Source: Phytoseiulus persimilis (taxonomy: Eukaryota > Arthropoda > Arachnida > Mesostigmata > Phytoseiidae). From it: a stretch of 64,000 bases of DNA. The stretch covers positions 35,584,745 to 35,648,744 of the forward strand of contig CM075102.1 of NCBI GenBank assembly GCA_037576195.1, given 5' to 3'. Of the stretch, positions 13,847 through 26,000 are shown in pieces (positions within the stretch are counted from its first letter, which is position 1; every line of letters starts with the position of its first letter). The notes below the pieces were generated by a model. That model searched no databases, was not told the DNA's origin, and saw only the letters and a list, made by a program, of their open reading frames with translations. Both the position numbers and the translations under genes were made by a program.

Positions 13847-16800
13847 AACCTCGGACGCTCGGCTTCAGTTTAAAACTATCATACCTTAACTCAGAATATT
13901 TGTGCCACGTGTCCAATGTGTACATATTCAGCAAGTATTGTTCAATACTTCGCAAACTTGGTAGAACTTCCGCGTATTTGTCGTGACCGGCGTCGTGGGT
14001 CGAACCTAGACAGAGAAGAGATATTCTGTCGATTTGTAGTTCGGTCGTCACGTTACGACGGCGACCAAATGGCTCAGTCGAATTCGAGCTCCCCGAAGAC
14101 GAAGAAACTCTCCAAAACATATTGAACAGATTAAAGTAGCCGATCAAGTTGCATCCAAATGTCTATTTATGACCATAAGAAGATCGAAAATATATGAGTA
14201 ATTTTCTGTGCTGAACGAACAAGTCTCGTTGTTACTAGGTCAATTCCAATTTGATAGACAACCGTTTTTGTGATAATCGAAAACTCGTGTTGCTATCTAG
14301 CCAAAGTTTTTCGATAACAGGATCCTATCTGATTCGCTGAAAATCTCTGAAAGAACTTGGCCCGGTCCTGAACGAAGGGTTCCGTAATTAACAACCCCAG
14401 TCCAAGTAAGCTGTTCGAACTCCGGAAGTTTCCACGCAGATCATCTGGTTTTTACATTAGACTTTGAGAAGCCACGTGGTAATCATCGCGAAATGTGTAT
14501 GGCGCCATCGAGCTTTGAGCTCGAATCATCCACGACTGATAAGAAGCCCCGAGATGCGTTTTACATAAAAACATCTCAGGATTGCCTCTATGAGTTGCCG
14601 AGAGTTGAATTTTGATGTAGCGAAACGTATTCTGCAGTCGGGATCCGATTGCTTAGACAGGAACGTGATGTTTCAGGTAAGAATAACTTTTTCTGTCTCT
14701 CCTCATTTTACCTGATTGTCGAAAGATCATTGGAGTCGTTGAATTCGAAGGAGCCTCGAGATGCATCGAGCATCAACGAGGCTTCGTCGTCTCAGTCGCT
14801 GTGATACCCGTCCCCATCCCGGTTTTTTTCGGGTGCTCACGAACGCGGATTGATTTACATGAAGTACACATGAATGTTTGCAAGCTGCAACCCTAAGTTC
14901 GAGGGCACAGGGGCGGACCGATGATGCCGGTCGAGACCAACACAGAGCGCCGTTGCCCATTATGGCTCTAAATCTGCGCGACAGGTTTCAATGGCCCTCA
15001 AATTGGAGAGTTGACAGGGACTTGAAATTTGAGAGGACGTTTCGCGGTGTAGGGAGGGTTTAGATCCCACGCTGTGTCGTTGCTCATCCCAGGATTCGTG
15101 ATCTTTTGAAGAATCCTAAAACTGGCCGCCTTGCTCGGGGCGTTCCCGGTGCCCCTGGACCTCGATGAACTGTGCAATGAAGCCGTTCGGTCTTTGCCTT
15201 CCTCGCAAACCTCTCATTCCTCGGAATCCTTCATTCCGGGTCGACTGAAAGAAATCGCGATCATAGCAGAAGTATTTCCAACCTGTCTTGCTCGATCTAA
15301 CACCGATCGTAGATCAGCTGTGGTCAGCTCGGTAATTTTCTGGGATCGAATCGAGAACGAATGAGCTAGCACCTCGAGCTGCTCTCCCCTGAATCCTGAA
15401 AGCGTCCATGTGCGACTCGCGATTCCATCGGTCCAGTCGGCAAAACGACCGAGTGGTTCGCGCCGTTTATGATTCGGTAGCCAAAACCGGGTTTGCGCTC
15501 CCTCGAGCGGAACGCCTGCATGGGATCGGGAACATCGCCCATCGAGAGGTATGCAAACTGAATGCTTCCAACTCCACCCCCACGGGATTAGATGAGAGTC
15601 TCTGCACATAACTGACGGACTACTCCCTGAGGGACACAGTAGGCCTAGGATCGGACGACTTGTAGCACTCCCGACGGGCGGACAAAAAGAGTTTCAAATC
15701 TGGTGATATTATCGAGCATTGAAGGAGGTGTCATCTGATCTCGGAGAGGTATCGAGAGGCTTCTCCCGCGTCACAAGCGATCCAGCCGTTCACAGGGTTC
15801 CCGCTTCCATTTCGGAAGCCCCGTGGAGCCCCCGTTTCTTGCGAGCGTCGAGGAATCGCAGTCTGTCCTTCTGTTCGATGCAGAATGAGCCCTGATCGGC
15901 CAGAGATTAAACTTGAGCCGGATAAGACCCTGGCTGCGATCGCTTGCGAGGGAAAACTACTAAAAAGAACTATTCACCGTCCCATTGACGTCACAGCGGC
16001 CATATTAAGTCAGGGATTCTCATAACACAAAGTCGATTCGCTTGGGAACTGAATTCAGCCCCCAGTACTCGGTTCTCAGATACCCTGAGGGAAAGGAATA
16101 CTTCAGTTCCACTGGTCGGGGACGAAAAGGAGGCACGAAGGGATCCGGAGAGTCTCCGTCGCAAAGGGGGACACTGGAACCGAGTCCATTTGGTTTTCGA
16201 TTGCTAAATGGACCAACTTTCCTAGTCACAAGCGTTCAACAAGCGCTGCACGCGACCGCGAACCCGTGACTTACAGCCGGGCAGAACTCCGCGAAGCATG
16301 TCCTCAGTGAATATCAATGGGGAGGACAGAAACAACGAGGTCGACAGGTTGGCGGAGGAGGTTACTCGTTCGATGACGCATTATTTCTTCTGTTCGTCGG
16401 TTGAGGCCAACAGGACCAGGTACGTATGTTCCCAAGTGAGCGCTTCCGATCGATGCCCTCGAACAGCTAGGAACATCAGGTGCCGGATGTGCTAGGGAAG
16501 AGACTTTCCAGTCGGGATTGTCCTTGAGTCCCCCCTTCCTGACAACCCTGCGCGCGGAAATCTTGCGATCGTACGAAAGATTGAGTTTTCCGTCAGCTGC
16601 TTTCCATTCCCTGAAACCCTCACCAGCGGCCGTCGTCGCTTTTGGTACCAGATCAATGAAATCTCTGAAGCGTTCTTCTCCGACGCATCCAAGCTCGAAT
16701 GAGCTCGGGCCGGAATCTCGGGCGAAATCAAGCTTTGTTATGCAGCTCGGACGTTGTTATTCAGGTCACTGTGTAGTTCCCATTCCGACCCAATCCTTCC

Positions 16801-18899
16801 CGGCGCGGTCATCTTCTGTCGACCATCCCTATGGGGATTTCTCTATGGGGAGCCCACTCAGTCTTCCACCCAGAATCCTAGCTGGTGAGATGGGCTAGGT
16901 TGAGACGCAGCGCACTTGAGACGCGACTTCGTTGATGGAGATCGATCCTCATTGGACCCAAGTTGGTTTCGTGGAGGTATCGGGTCATGAGGACTCATCA
17001 CTCGGAAAGGCTCGCAGTCACGAGTCGATAGGAAGTAGCGGGAAGAGGAGAAAGACAATGAATTCCGTGGAGTTCTCTTGAAGTCCTCTCCAAGAAACTG
17101 AGTAAGTCGCAATACTTGAGTCGCAGCTCGAGCTTGGGTCGGGACCTCATCTCTCGAATCGAGAGCATGAAGATTCGCCACTGATGCGGAGGATGTTCGG
17201 CAGAACACTCAGTTGGAGTTAATCATTTGCTCAACACAGTTTGAATGAGTACGGCATTCAATTCACCCCTGAGAAGAGCGCACACGGTGTGAATAATGAT
17301 GGCATCACATCGGAGGCTTGGCATGTGTTCTTGTCATCAGGGATCGAACATCTCTATCTCATGGATGACAGGAAGACGTTGTCCTGCTGACGCTGGAATG
17401 TTCACGAGGCGTGAGCAATCTCTGGAAAACGAGTCCTGGGAAAGCAGGATGTATCGATACACTGCGACTTGTCCAGCTCCCGGAAGTTCGGGTGTACGTC
17501 CGAAACCGATGCCGCTCGAACTCGTCGGGATCATGAACGACATGAGCGGAGATGGTCCGGCTCCGGAGCCATCTCCCCCAAGTCTGTCCAGCAATGTTAA
17601 TCCTTTCTGAAGAGCTCGGTCGACGTTCTCAACTTCGCACATCGCAGCATTCAGATCTCTTCTCCGTGACGCAGAACTGGAATGCTCCTCCGAAACGCCT
17701 TCTCCCATCTCTTAAAGGCGGAACCACGTAGCCCGAATATTCGTAATGAAATTACGGTTGAGCGCACTAGGTCGAACTGTGATGGGACTTTCGTCGCGAG
17801 TCGCCGGCAGGGTCACATGAGCTCGTAAATAAAAGTCTGAGACACAGTATCCATGAGTCGCCAGTGAAAGCCTACGGAGAAGATATCCAACTCACATGCC
17901 TGTTTCCGTTTATGACTTAGTTGGGCATGATTCTGATTCGGAAGTCAGAATCAGAAGCGATTTCTATCATGTCCGACATGAATTCATAAGGCCCGTCCCT
18001 TGATTTCCGGTCCAAGCAAAAAAATATGGTGATCTCTCTCTCTCCCTAATGATTCATATTCGCTTGAGGGAATCCCTTTGTGGATTCATAGGTTTTGGAA
18101 CGAAACATCAGGCCTGTTCTGGGACGTCATGGAACAATCTCGGAATTGTCTTGACTCTCTCTAGAGGAGATCAGAGGAGCAATATTGAAGAAATCGATCG
18201 GCAAGAGGCAGTTCCGGAGCAAATCTCGGAGAATCGTTGCGAATTCCGACGTCGACTACTCTATCACCTCTTCCGTAAAGTTCGTGATTAGAGCTGACGT
18301 CGGACATCGTAAGAACGTCTGACAGCCACGTTCGGGAGTATTTCCATCAGCAAGTAGTTGGTTATCATCTCCGAGGGTCTTCTTTCACACGAATGCCTTC
18401 CGTTATCTGATATTTCATCGACGTTCTTATTTCATGAAAGATGCAGTCGAGTCGGCTGCAAATCCGGTGGCAACTTCGAATTTTGATCCACCGGAGCACC
18501 TTTTCTAAATTTCTGTGTCGAATCAGTTCTGCTGATCACTCCTCATTGGAGCTGTTCGATTCGTAGAGTTGGATGAGCGTCGAACATAGAAAACAAGAAT
18601 TACAGAGTCGATGACCATCACCGGAAATGAAATTCCGTTCATGAAACCGATTCCTCATTTCAGGTGGCTCACTGCCGAGGACCGACAGCTCAGGTTTGTG
18701 CGGAACATCACTCCATTAGGCGTAGATTCGACATAGCTCGCATGCTCGCTTGTTCAACGAAATCAGCAGGTCATTTGAATAAACTCATCGTGACGCTAAG
18801 AATCCTGGTCCCAATCATTTTTGATCCTCTAGGAGACTGAACGAAGATCGGGCGCCCAACCCGTCGGAATTGCTCGGCGAACGCTCTCCGTCCAGGGAG
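13847..18899. other. Intergenic DNA, no gene recognised
   Basis: After the DBHS 3' UTR, only frames below about 135 codons occur. The longest minus-strand frames (15609-15214, 17208-16858, 17708-17337) read plausibly but match no family I know. An imperfect inverted repeat, TGATTCTGA at 17928-17936 and TCAGAATCA at 17945-17953, and a CT run near 18030 are the only structures noted. Confidence 0.45.
14130..14135 (+). promoter_or_regulatory. Candidate poly(A) signal ATTAAA for the DBHS gene
   Basis: An ATTAAA variant hexamer lies about 285 nt after the stop codon in AT-rich sequence. It is the first reasonable signal downstream and would give a 3' UTR of roughly 300 nt. No cleavage evidence is available. 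Confidence 0.4.
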
Positions 18900-20044
18900 C
18901 GACAGCCGAACGTTCCAATTAACTTTTGATTAGGTTGCAAGGGAGGGCTAGATTCCTCGGAGGTGCGAAGAAGAGTTCGTGCCCTCCGGAAAACGCTCTC
19001 GTACACGGGGTCGAAGGTTTCGCATGCAGGGTGTTCGTAGTGCCTGGAGAAGAAGGGAAGAACCAACCAACCAACCAAGGGAACATCCGTACGCTCCCGG
19101 CAGTTGCACCCGTCCTTGGGCTGAGAAGTAACGGCACAGAGAGCATAAACGTAGGAATAGGAAGAACGCATGCATTTCCTCGCGCTTTCCCTGTTGGGTC
19201 TAGGTGGCTGACTGGTCGGCGGCGGGTGCGGCGGGGACGCCGAGGAGTGACAGTGAGAAAGCCATATTCTTCACCTCAACCGCTCTCAGGATGCGAGCGT
19301 TTGTGTGTTCTCCTGCGAGTCAGCTCCTGCTGTTGGCCATGGCCGTGGCGAGTGAGTGTGGCTGCAGAACTCTCTCCTGCTGTCGCTCCTCAACGCATGC
19401 GTGACCCTCTCGCACACTCGAGCCACACTCCAACGACCGTAGAGGCTCGCTGCCTCGCTTGCTTGCCTGCTTGTTCGTTTGGTCGTTCGTGGTTGGGTGT
19501 TTTTTACTTGGAACTTGGAAGCCGATGTATGATCTGTTACTTGGTGACCGGAGGGACGAGAAGACAGCCCGGCGGAAAGATAAGAAGGCCCTCCGAGAAA
19601 CTGACGATTGACGCTACAGTCGTAACTGTCTGGCAAGTCGGTTGTCTGTTTGCCGCCACGGAGCGCAAGAACCTTCGAGCATCCTGAACAAGTTTTGGAA
19701 CTGTGGGTTCGAGTGCGTCTGGATCAGTTAACACTGCCCTCGATTCTCTCATAAGTCGACTGTGCGGGTGTGCGAGCGAGCGGCAGATTGACTGTCAGCC
19801 ACTTCGATCGGCTAATCGGCAGATTGACGGTCGCACTGACTGACTGGAAACGCTGATACAAACTCTGCGCCGCTATCGGCTCTCGTGCTGCCTATGCCAT
19901 CGGATTCGTCGTGCCTGCATACCTGCTGATCGCATCGGAAGAACAATGCTCTCGACTCTTGTCTGTGTGTAATGATCGGCGAGCAAGACTTTGAACCTTA
20001 CATCGTAGTTGAGATAGCTGCTGCAAATCTGCTTGTGGGTGAAC
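18900..20044 (+). promoter_or_regulatory. GC-rich upstream/5' UTR region of PRKAR1
   Basis: Sequence turns CpG- and GC-rich about 1.1 kb before the PRKAR1 start, with tetranucleotide motifs such as AACCAACCAACC near 19065. This fits a housekeeping promoter and 5' UTR. The 253-codon open frame at 18926-19687 has no recognisable domain and probably reflects low stop-codon density. No TATA box or transcription start can be fixed by eye. Confidence 0.4.
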
Positions 20045-23000
20045 ATGAAGATGGCTGGATCTGAGGAAGACACGATCAGGGTGTGTGAGGCATACTGCGA
20101 AAAGCACGAGGTGCAGCGCCTCCTCAAGGAATGCATCGTGCAACTGTGCATGCAGAAACCCAATAACCCGGTGGCCTTCCTCAGGGATTACTTCACAAAA
20201 CTCGAAAAGGTTCGTTCCCTTGTTTTCAGCCGAGTTTTCGAGGAGCGAATCAGCTCCTCTCGGGGGGGGGGAGGTCTGGAGTTCCGAGACAGGGGAGAAC
20301 TGCGGAAGGCGAATTGTCAACAATTCAGATTCACTGCTTGGATCAGAAACGAACGTCAGACTGAGGTTTCTTGAACTCGAGAACGATTATCGAAGTCACT
20401 GTCGAGATGACAAGAGGAAGAAAGTTCAGATCTAGGAAAAAATGACCGCTCCGACAGCGGCGGAGAAGTGAGAGTCAGTGAATTATCGTGGGGGAGAGTT
20501 TTCATTTTGGTTTTCCCGACCAGTCGATGATAAAACGTTCGGTTGAATGGAGGACGAGGCGGTCAAGAGCCTCCCCCGCCTCCGAGCCTGACGGAAAGCC
20601 TGGTTCCAAGGCTGAAGCTTGCATGCGTGAATCCGCGTTCGGCGGCTGACAATGAGTGCCATCCGCTCTGTCTGGGAAGCAGCAAACCGGCGCAGCGTGC
20701 GAACAATCAACGCAACCAGCAATGCGATGACAATGCGAACAACGAGAATATTCCCCATGAATTCGATTCGAGTTCATCGACTGCCATTGTGATGCAGCCG
20801 ACTAAGGTTGAACGCATATTTCCTGACCGTGCCAACGCTGCCACGGTGCTTGCCAGTCGAGAGGCGGTTAACGCCGTTGTGCCACTGCTCGTCGTCACTG
20901 CGGCCGCTGCAGGAGACCGCGACGCCAAACACTACGGTAGGCAGCAGCGACGCTAGTATCGGCAGTGACAGAACTCGTCGGCCGAACCGAGCAGCGTAAA
21001 ACGAAGCGAATCAGAGTTTGCCCGCTCTGTTTGACTGAGGGCTACCAGCCTGCCGTTTGGCTGCCGAGGTCCCTTTCTCCCCTTTCCTGCTCCGCTCTGT
21101 CTGACCTACAAAGCGATACCAGCGGCGGCAGCGGCGGCGGCGGCAGCAGCAGCTCCAAGCAAGATGGCGGCGTAGTTCCTTCTACGACAACGGAGACTAC
21201 AAGGGACAGACAAGAAAACGTTCTCTGCAACTTGGACGACGACGAATCAGCGAATGGCTGACGCTGTCGCTGCTCGTTCCGTTGTGCTTCAAACGTGGCC
21301 AACGTCGTCGGCGACGACAAACCAGTCTGGTAGCTGAGTGCACCGCTTGTCCAGGGCCGCGACAGCAGCAGCAGCCGCCGCAGGACTGGTACTAGCTGCA
21401 ACAAATTCAAGCATCAACAGAAGCTGCAGCGGCTGCGGAGACCAGGTGCTACAGAACCATCACTCGAAAGGCCGCCTCCGGTGTCACGGGCGCCGCCGCC
21501 GACGCCGCTGCTGTGTGATTGCAGCTCCACTAGTTTCATGCAAACGAGGGGATAAGGAGGAGATGTGTTTGCAAGTAAGTTACTTAATTTTCTGGCTTGA
21601 GCAATGTCGCCATGAGGCTTCGCTTCGAGAGCAGCCGTTATTTCGTCTCGGAGATACGCAGACAGATGGGGATTGATGGACGGACGGAGAACCGACTGGA
21701 TGGATGGATTGGCGTTTTCCATGGAGTACTCGTTCGGGAAGCACACTCGAGCGTGATGCGTTGCGTCTTTTCTGATCTCCGGGCACCGAGACGTGTTTGT
21801 GGCGGGGACTGTGTATGTGCGGCTAATTATTAATGCGACAATACATAGTTATTACCTAGTTAGTGTATCGCAGGCACCGTAGAACCGGCAGTGCGTTGCG
21901 AACCCGCGCCGAAGGTTATGCGGCCACATATTGAGCGGTCGGTCCAGTCCTGATCGACCGGTCTAGCCTGAGCAGCAGGTGATCCGATCGCTTGCCTCCT
22001 CTCATAATCACGAGATTCTGCTCGTCCCTCCATTCCCAGTATTCGAGCCCCTCGGTCTCCGTTCCCTCCTCCTCGCGGAAATTGTTTCCTGAGCGTGCCG
22101 TCGGGATCGTGATGGCGCACCTCGGAATATTTCGTTGAGGAGCTTTTTTGGGGGAGGGGGGGGGGGTCGTGTCTCGGGAGTCTTCACTCGGACCTTGACG
22201 ATCAGAATCGGGCAATGAATGGTGGACGAACAGCGAAAGGAGACGGGTCAAGGCTCAACTGGCCGACTCGGGAATAACCCCGTTGAGAGGTTGTTGGACT
22301 CTTCGCCATCCTGAGAGGCTCGCTCTTCATGGGAGGGCAACACCGGGTCAGACCGCCGTGCACCGGAATCTTCTGGTCGCGACATCGCCGCCGTCGTCCT
22401 TCGCCACGCCCCATTTCCCTGGGAAACCGACGAGACATCATACTGACGCTGTGGTCCCCTCCTCTGGGGGTCCGGCAACCTGACGGTTGTTGATGGTGTT
22501 AAAAGTGGTGGTTGTGGTGAAGCTGTTGATGATGATGACGACGACGACGAAGACGATGGGGAGAAGGAGGAATCCGAAGAGACTGTTACCCAGTGAGTTA
22601 GCGAGCGAGCAAACCAGTCAACGAGTGAGCCAGGTTATTTTGAGCCCTAACGGCTGCGGCGGTGGCGGCAGCAGCAGTTGTGGCAGGGAGCTCTCAAAGA
22701 AGAAGGCCCTGCGACCAGTGAGTGAATCAAGCAGCTAGAGATTCAGTCAGTCAGTCAGGCAGGCAGGCAGCTAAGCGGACGAGCGAGCGAGCTAGCTTTT
22801 GGCCAGGCCACAGCCTGCAGATGCGAGGAAGCGAGCAAGAGAAGAGCAGTATCCTCCCTCAATGTGCTGCACCAGGCCATGGGCGAGTGAAGAAGTAGCA
22901 AGCGATCGAGCAGACAGACGAGAAGTCAGGCAGCCGGACAAGCATCACGTCCGTCCGTCAGGCAGTCAGCCTTTTAGTCAGTCAACTTACCCAGCTGAGG

Positions 23001-26000
23001 AGGCAGGCACCAGTCTGTTTGTGATTTGGTCCAAGACATTCGATCAGCTGAGAAGACACTCCGTTCGACTGTTCTACCGTGTTCGTTGTGTCGTCGTTAG
23101 TACTTTGCGTTCGAGTACTCTCCCGCCGATTGTGAAGTTGTTCTCTACGTGATCGCTTCTCCTGTTGAATCGATCGGTCTGCCACCATCAACCAACAACG
23201 GTTCTGCTCTCACATCGTATCTTCTCCAAACCGAAGGATTCGACAGCCGCCGATAAAGAGGCAGACTTCGTACCGCTGATCCGTCTGACGAGGGCTCTAC
23301 GTTAGTCGTCGTCCTCCTTATCGCGAGAACACATGGCCGTATGTAAAGCCTAATTTTTGTCGTTGTTTCTGTGTCTGGGATCGTTGAGCTCCTCAATCCT
23401 GGCTGGCAGTCGGAACCGAGTTCACCGCCTCTGCTCGGGCTCCAACCCCGATCCGATCTTTTTGGGTAAATTTGCTATAGCTGCAGACGCTCTCCCCAGG
23501 ATGCTGTTTCCGGTAATGCTCCTGGAACGTCATTGCTCAGCCGACTGGGTGGCCTGAACGGCCAGCCAGCTTGCTGGCCTGATCTGTGATTTCATTGTAC
23601 GCTGCACGCAGCCCGCGGGCAGCGGAACAACCAGGAGTTGGTCAGCCACCAACAACAACATCAGTAGCAGCCGCAGGTCGATGTGTGTGGTGGTTTGTGT
23701 AAAAAGTTTGTTGTTATTCAAGAGGCGGCTTGGAACGGTATTTTGGGCTGAGAGCCCGTGAGTTCGCTCGGAGAAACCGGATGCCTGCCTGCCGGCCCGC
23801 CTAGCCGCACACATGGATGAGGCTCTGGTGGCCAGCACGAGCGGCTCGGCAAGCTTGTATGGCCGGTGCCGGGCTCAGCTCGGAAGCAAGCTTGCCCGCC
23901 TTGCTGCCCGCAAACGGCAACATTATGTCTTTGCCACGAGAATCTCTTCCAGAAAGAGAGCACCTCGAGGCAGCCGGCTCTGCTGGGGGCCCAGCAAGGT
24001 TGTTCCGAGGGTCGTTTAGGATCGCCCATGTCTTCAATTGCAATCTGGGCAGCTCTCCGCGGGAGAGCCGTACTCTCATTCGGATTTTCTCTGCGTACGG
24101 GTAGGACATCGCGATGGGCATCTTCGGTGTTCGGACCTGAGAGAAGCTCAAAACCCCGTCCTTCCGAGTCTAGTTTGGGCCTGAGCACGCCGCACGTGAT
24201 AGGAGCACCCGTGACCCGATCGCTGAGCAGTTCCGAGATCGGCCGTTGTGGTGACGACGACGACGACATTCTCTATCGACTCCATCGCTTCCGCTCAGAG
24301 CACTAGAAGCGACAAGGATTTCAACCCGGGATCGCTGTACTCAGTGGTCTGTTCCGTGAGACAGCACATGCGTTTGGATCGGATTGGGATACACCCGCGG
24401 CGAAATTTCCGTGTAGAACAGAAGGGACCAGACAATCTGAACCCTGGCGACTGCGCCGGCTCTGATCGATGAAGATTTGATCGCTATCGAAGCCCCTGCT
24501 CGGAATGTGCTGTCTCTAATGTAAATAATGGATGTGCTGCACGTCGTCTGACAAGCCGGCGGTCACACGTTCATGTGACACCGTTGACAGAAGGGAGCTT
24601 CCTTGGAGAGGCAGTTATTTAAAAATTTGATTCCGGCCCGAGAACAATACCTCGGGAACGAATCGATTCGTTGTGTCGTCAACTGGGATAAAACAATTCT
24701 GTGAAGTGGCTCCCCGTGGCGAAGTCCCTGGAAGAGAACCGAGTCCTGACAGTGAAGCTAGTGAGTGCTTGTTTGTTAGCCTCCGAGCCGTCTAACTGCT
24801 CCGATGCTTCTCGGTGGATGCCGACTTGTTGCTCCGCCTCTGGTTCGAGGTGTCCGTCCAGACGTGACCGCACACCTCGCTGTAACAGCGTCTTGTCCTG
24901 TCACTCAGCGTGACACAGCCTTCCCAGTGAGCGGGCGTCTTGTGACTAGATATAGCCCTTGTTTCGGTGCTGCAGGCAAAACCGAACGCTCGTTTGCCCG
25001 CTTATGTCGTCGATACGTGCGAGCCGAGGGCTGTTGCGGCTTTAGCCCGGATCAGCCGCCGTGACTCAGGTCCCTCTAGTAGCTATACGGCGGTGTCAAC
25101 AGCTGGCTTTCATTAGCCGATGTGATCCTACCTCGTATTAACAGGAGCTAAACTTCAATGTTACAGGAGACTGCAATGAAAAGTAAGGGCTGCCTGACCA
25201 CATCGGGGTCAGGTGACCAGTCCGGCGAAGAGGCTTTGTCACCGCTCCCGCAACCTCCAGCCAGAAGTCGCCGTGGTGCCGTTTCCGCTGAGACTTATAA
25301 CGAAGAAGACGCAGCAAATTATGTCAAAAAGGTTAGTAGATCGCCCTCCCGGGCCCCGAGTCTCTCGACAATTCCACAGCTCGCCATCGGATGCCCACCC
25401 AGCCCGAACTCACGAAACCAATCGGAAATAGTTCTCAAACACAGTCGAGGTCCTCGAGGAACTCCCGAGCATTGAGCGCCCACTCTGCGCGTCCCTCCGC
25501 ATCTGTGGGTTCCGCCATCACTATAAAGCTCCCGTTCCGAATCAATACACCCTCACGTGTTCAGCCCGCTCACAGTCCCCGTCCCAGAGACCGAAGCTAA
25601 AATTGAACTCGGAGATCGAATCAGCGTCGAGTCTGTAATGGGATTCTGGTTGCTCGGATTCTTCTAGTGTGCGAGTGGGGAACGCAGTCAGGTATTCAAC
25701 TAGCGAACGCAGGAGCAAAGAAAAAATTAGGGCTCGCTGCCTGATTCGGAAGGAAATTTCAGACCAACGGCCAGAGGGTAAGGGGGGGGGGGGCAGCGGC
25801 GTTCCCTGATTCAATTACCTGGATGAGGCCGAGGGGATCGCTGGTATGACAGCGCCGCGAAGCATTCCGCCTGCTGAGCGCGAGCGGCCCCGGTTTCCAG
25901 ATGAATATCCGGGAGATGCGCTGTTCTGACGATTGACATTCATCGTGAAGCTGGTTCGAATGTTTGACGCGCTTCGTTCCCGCTCGGATAGGGCGAAGTC

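Noticed and set aside
18926..19687. 253-codon plus-strand frame before PRKAR1
   Set aside because: No domain; Cys- and Arg-rich composition typical of GC-rich noncoding DNA. Treated as promoter/5' UTR.
20033..20044. Upstream TTG as PRKAR1 start
   Set aside because: Non-ATG start is unlikely when ATGs at 20045 and 20051 follow at once and match the expected N-terminus length.
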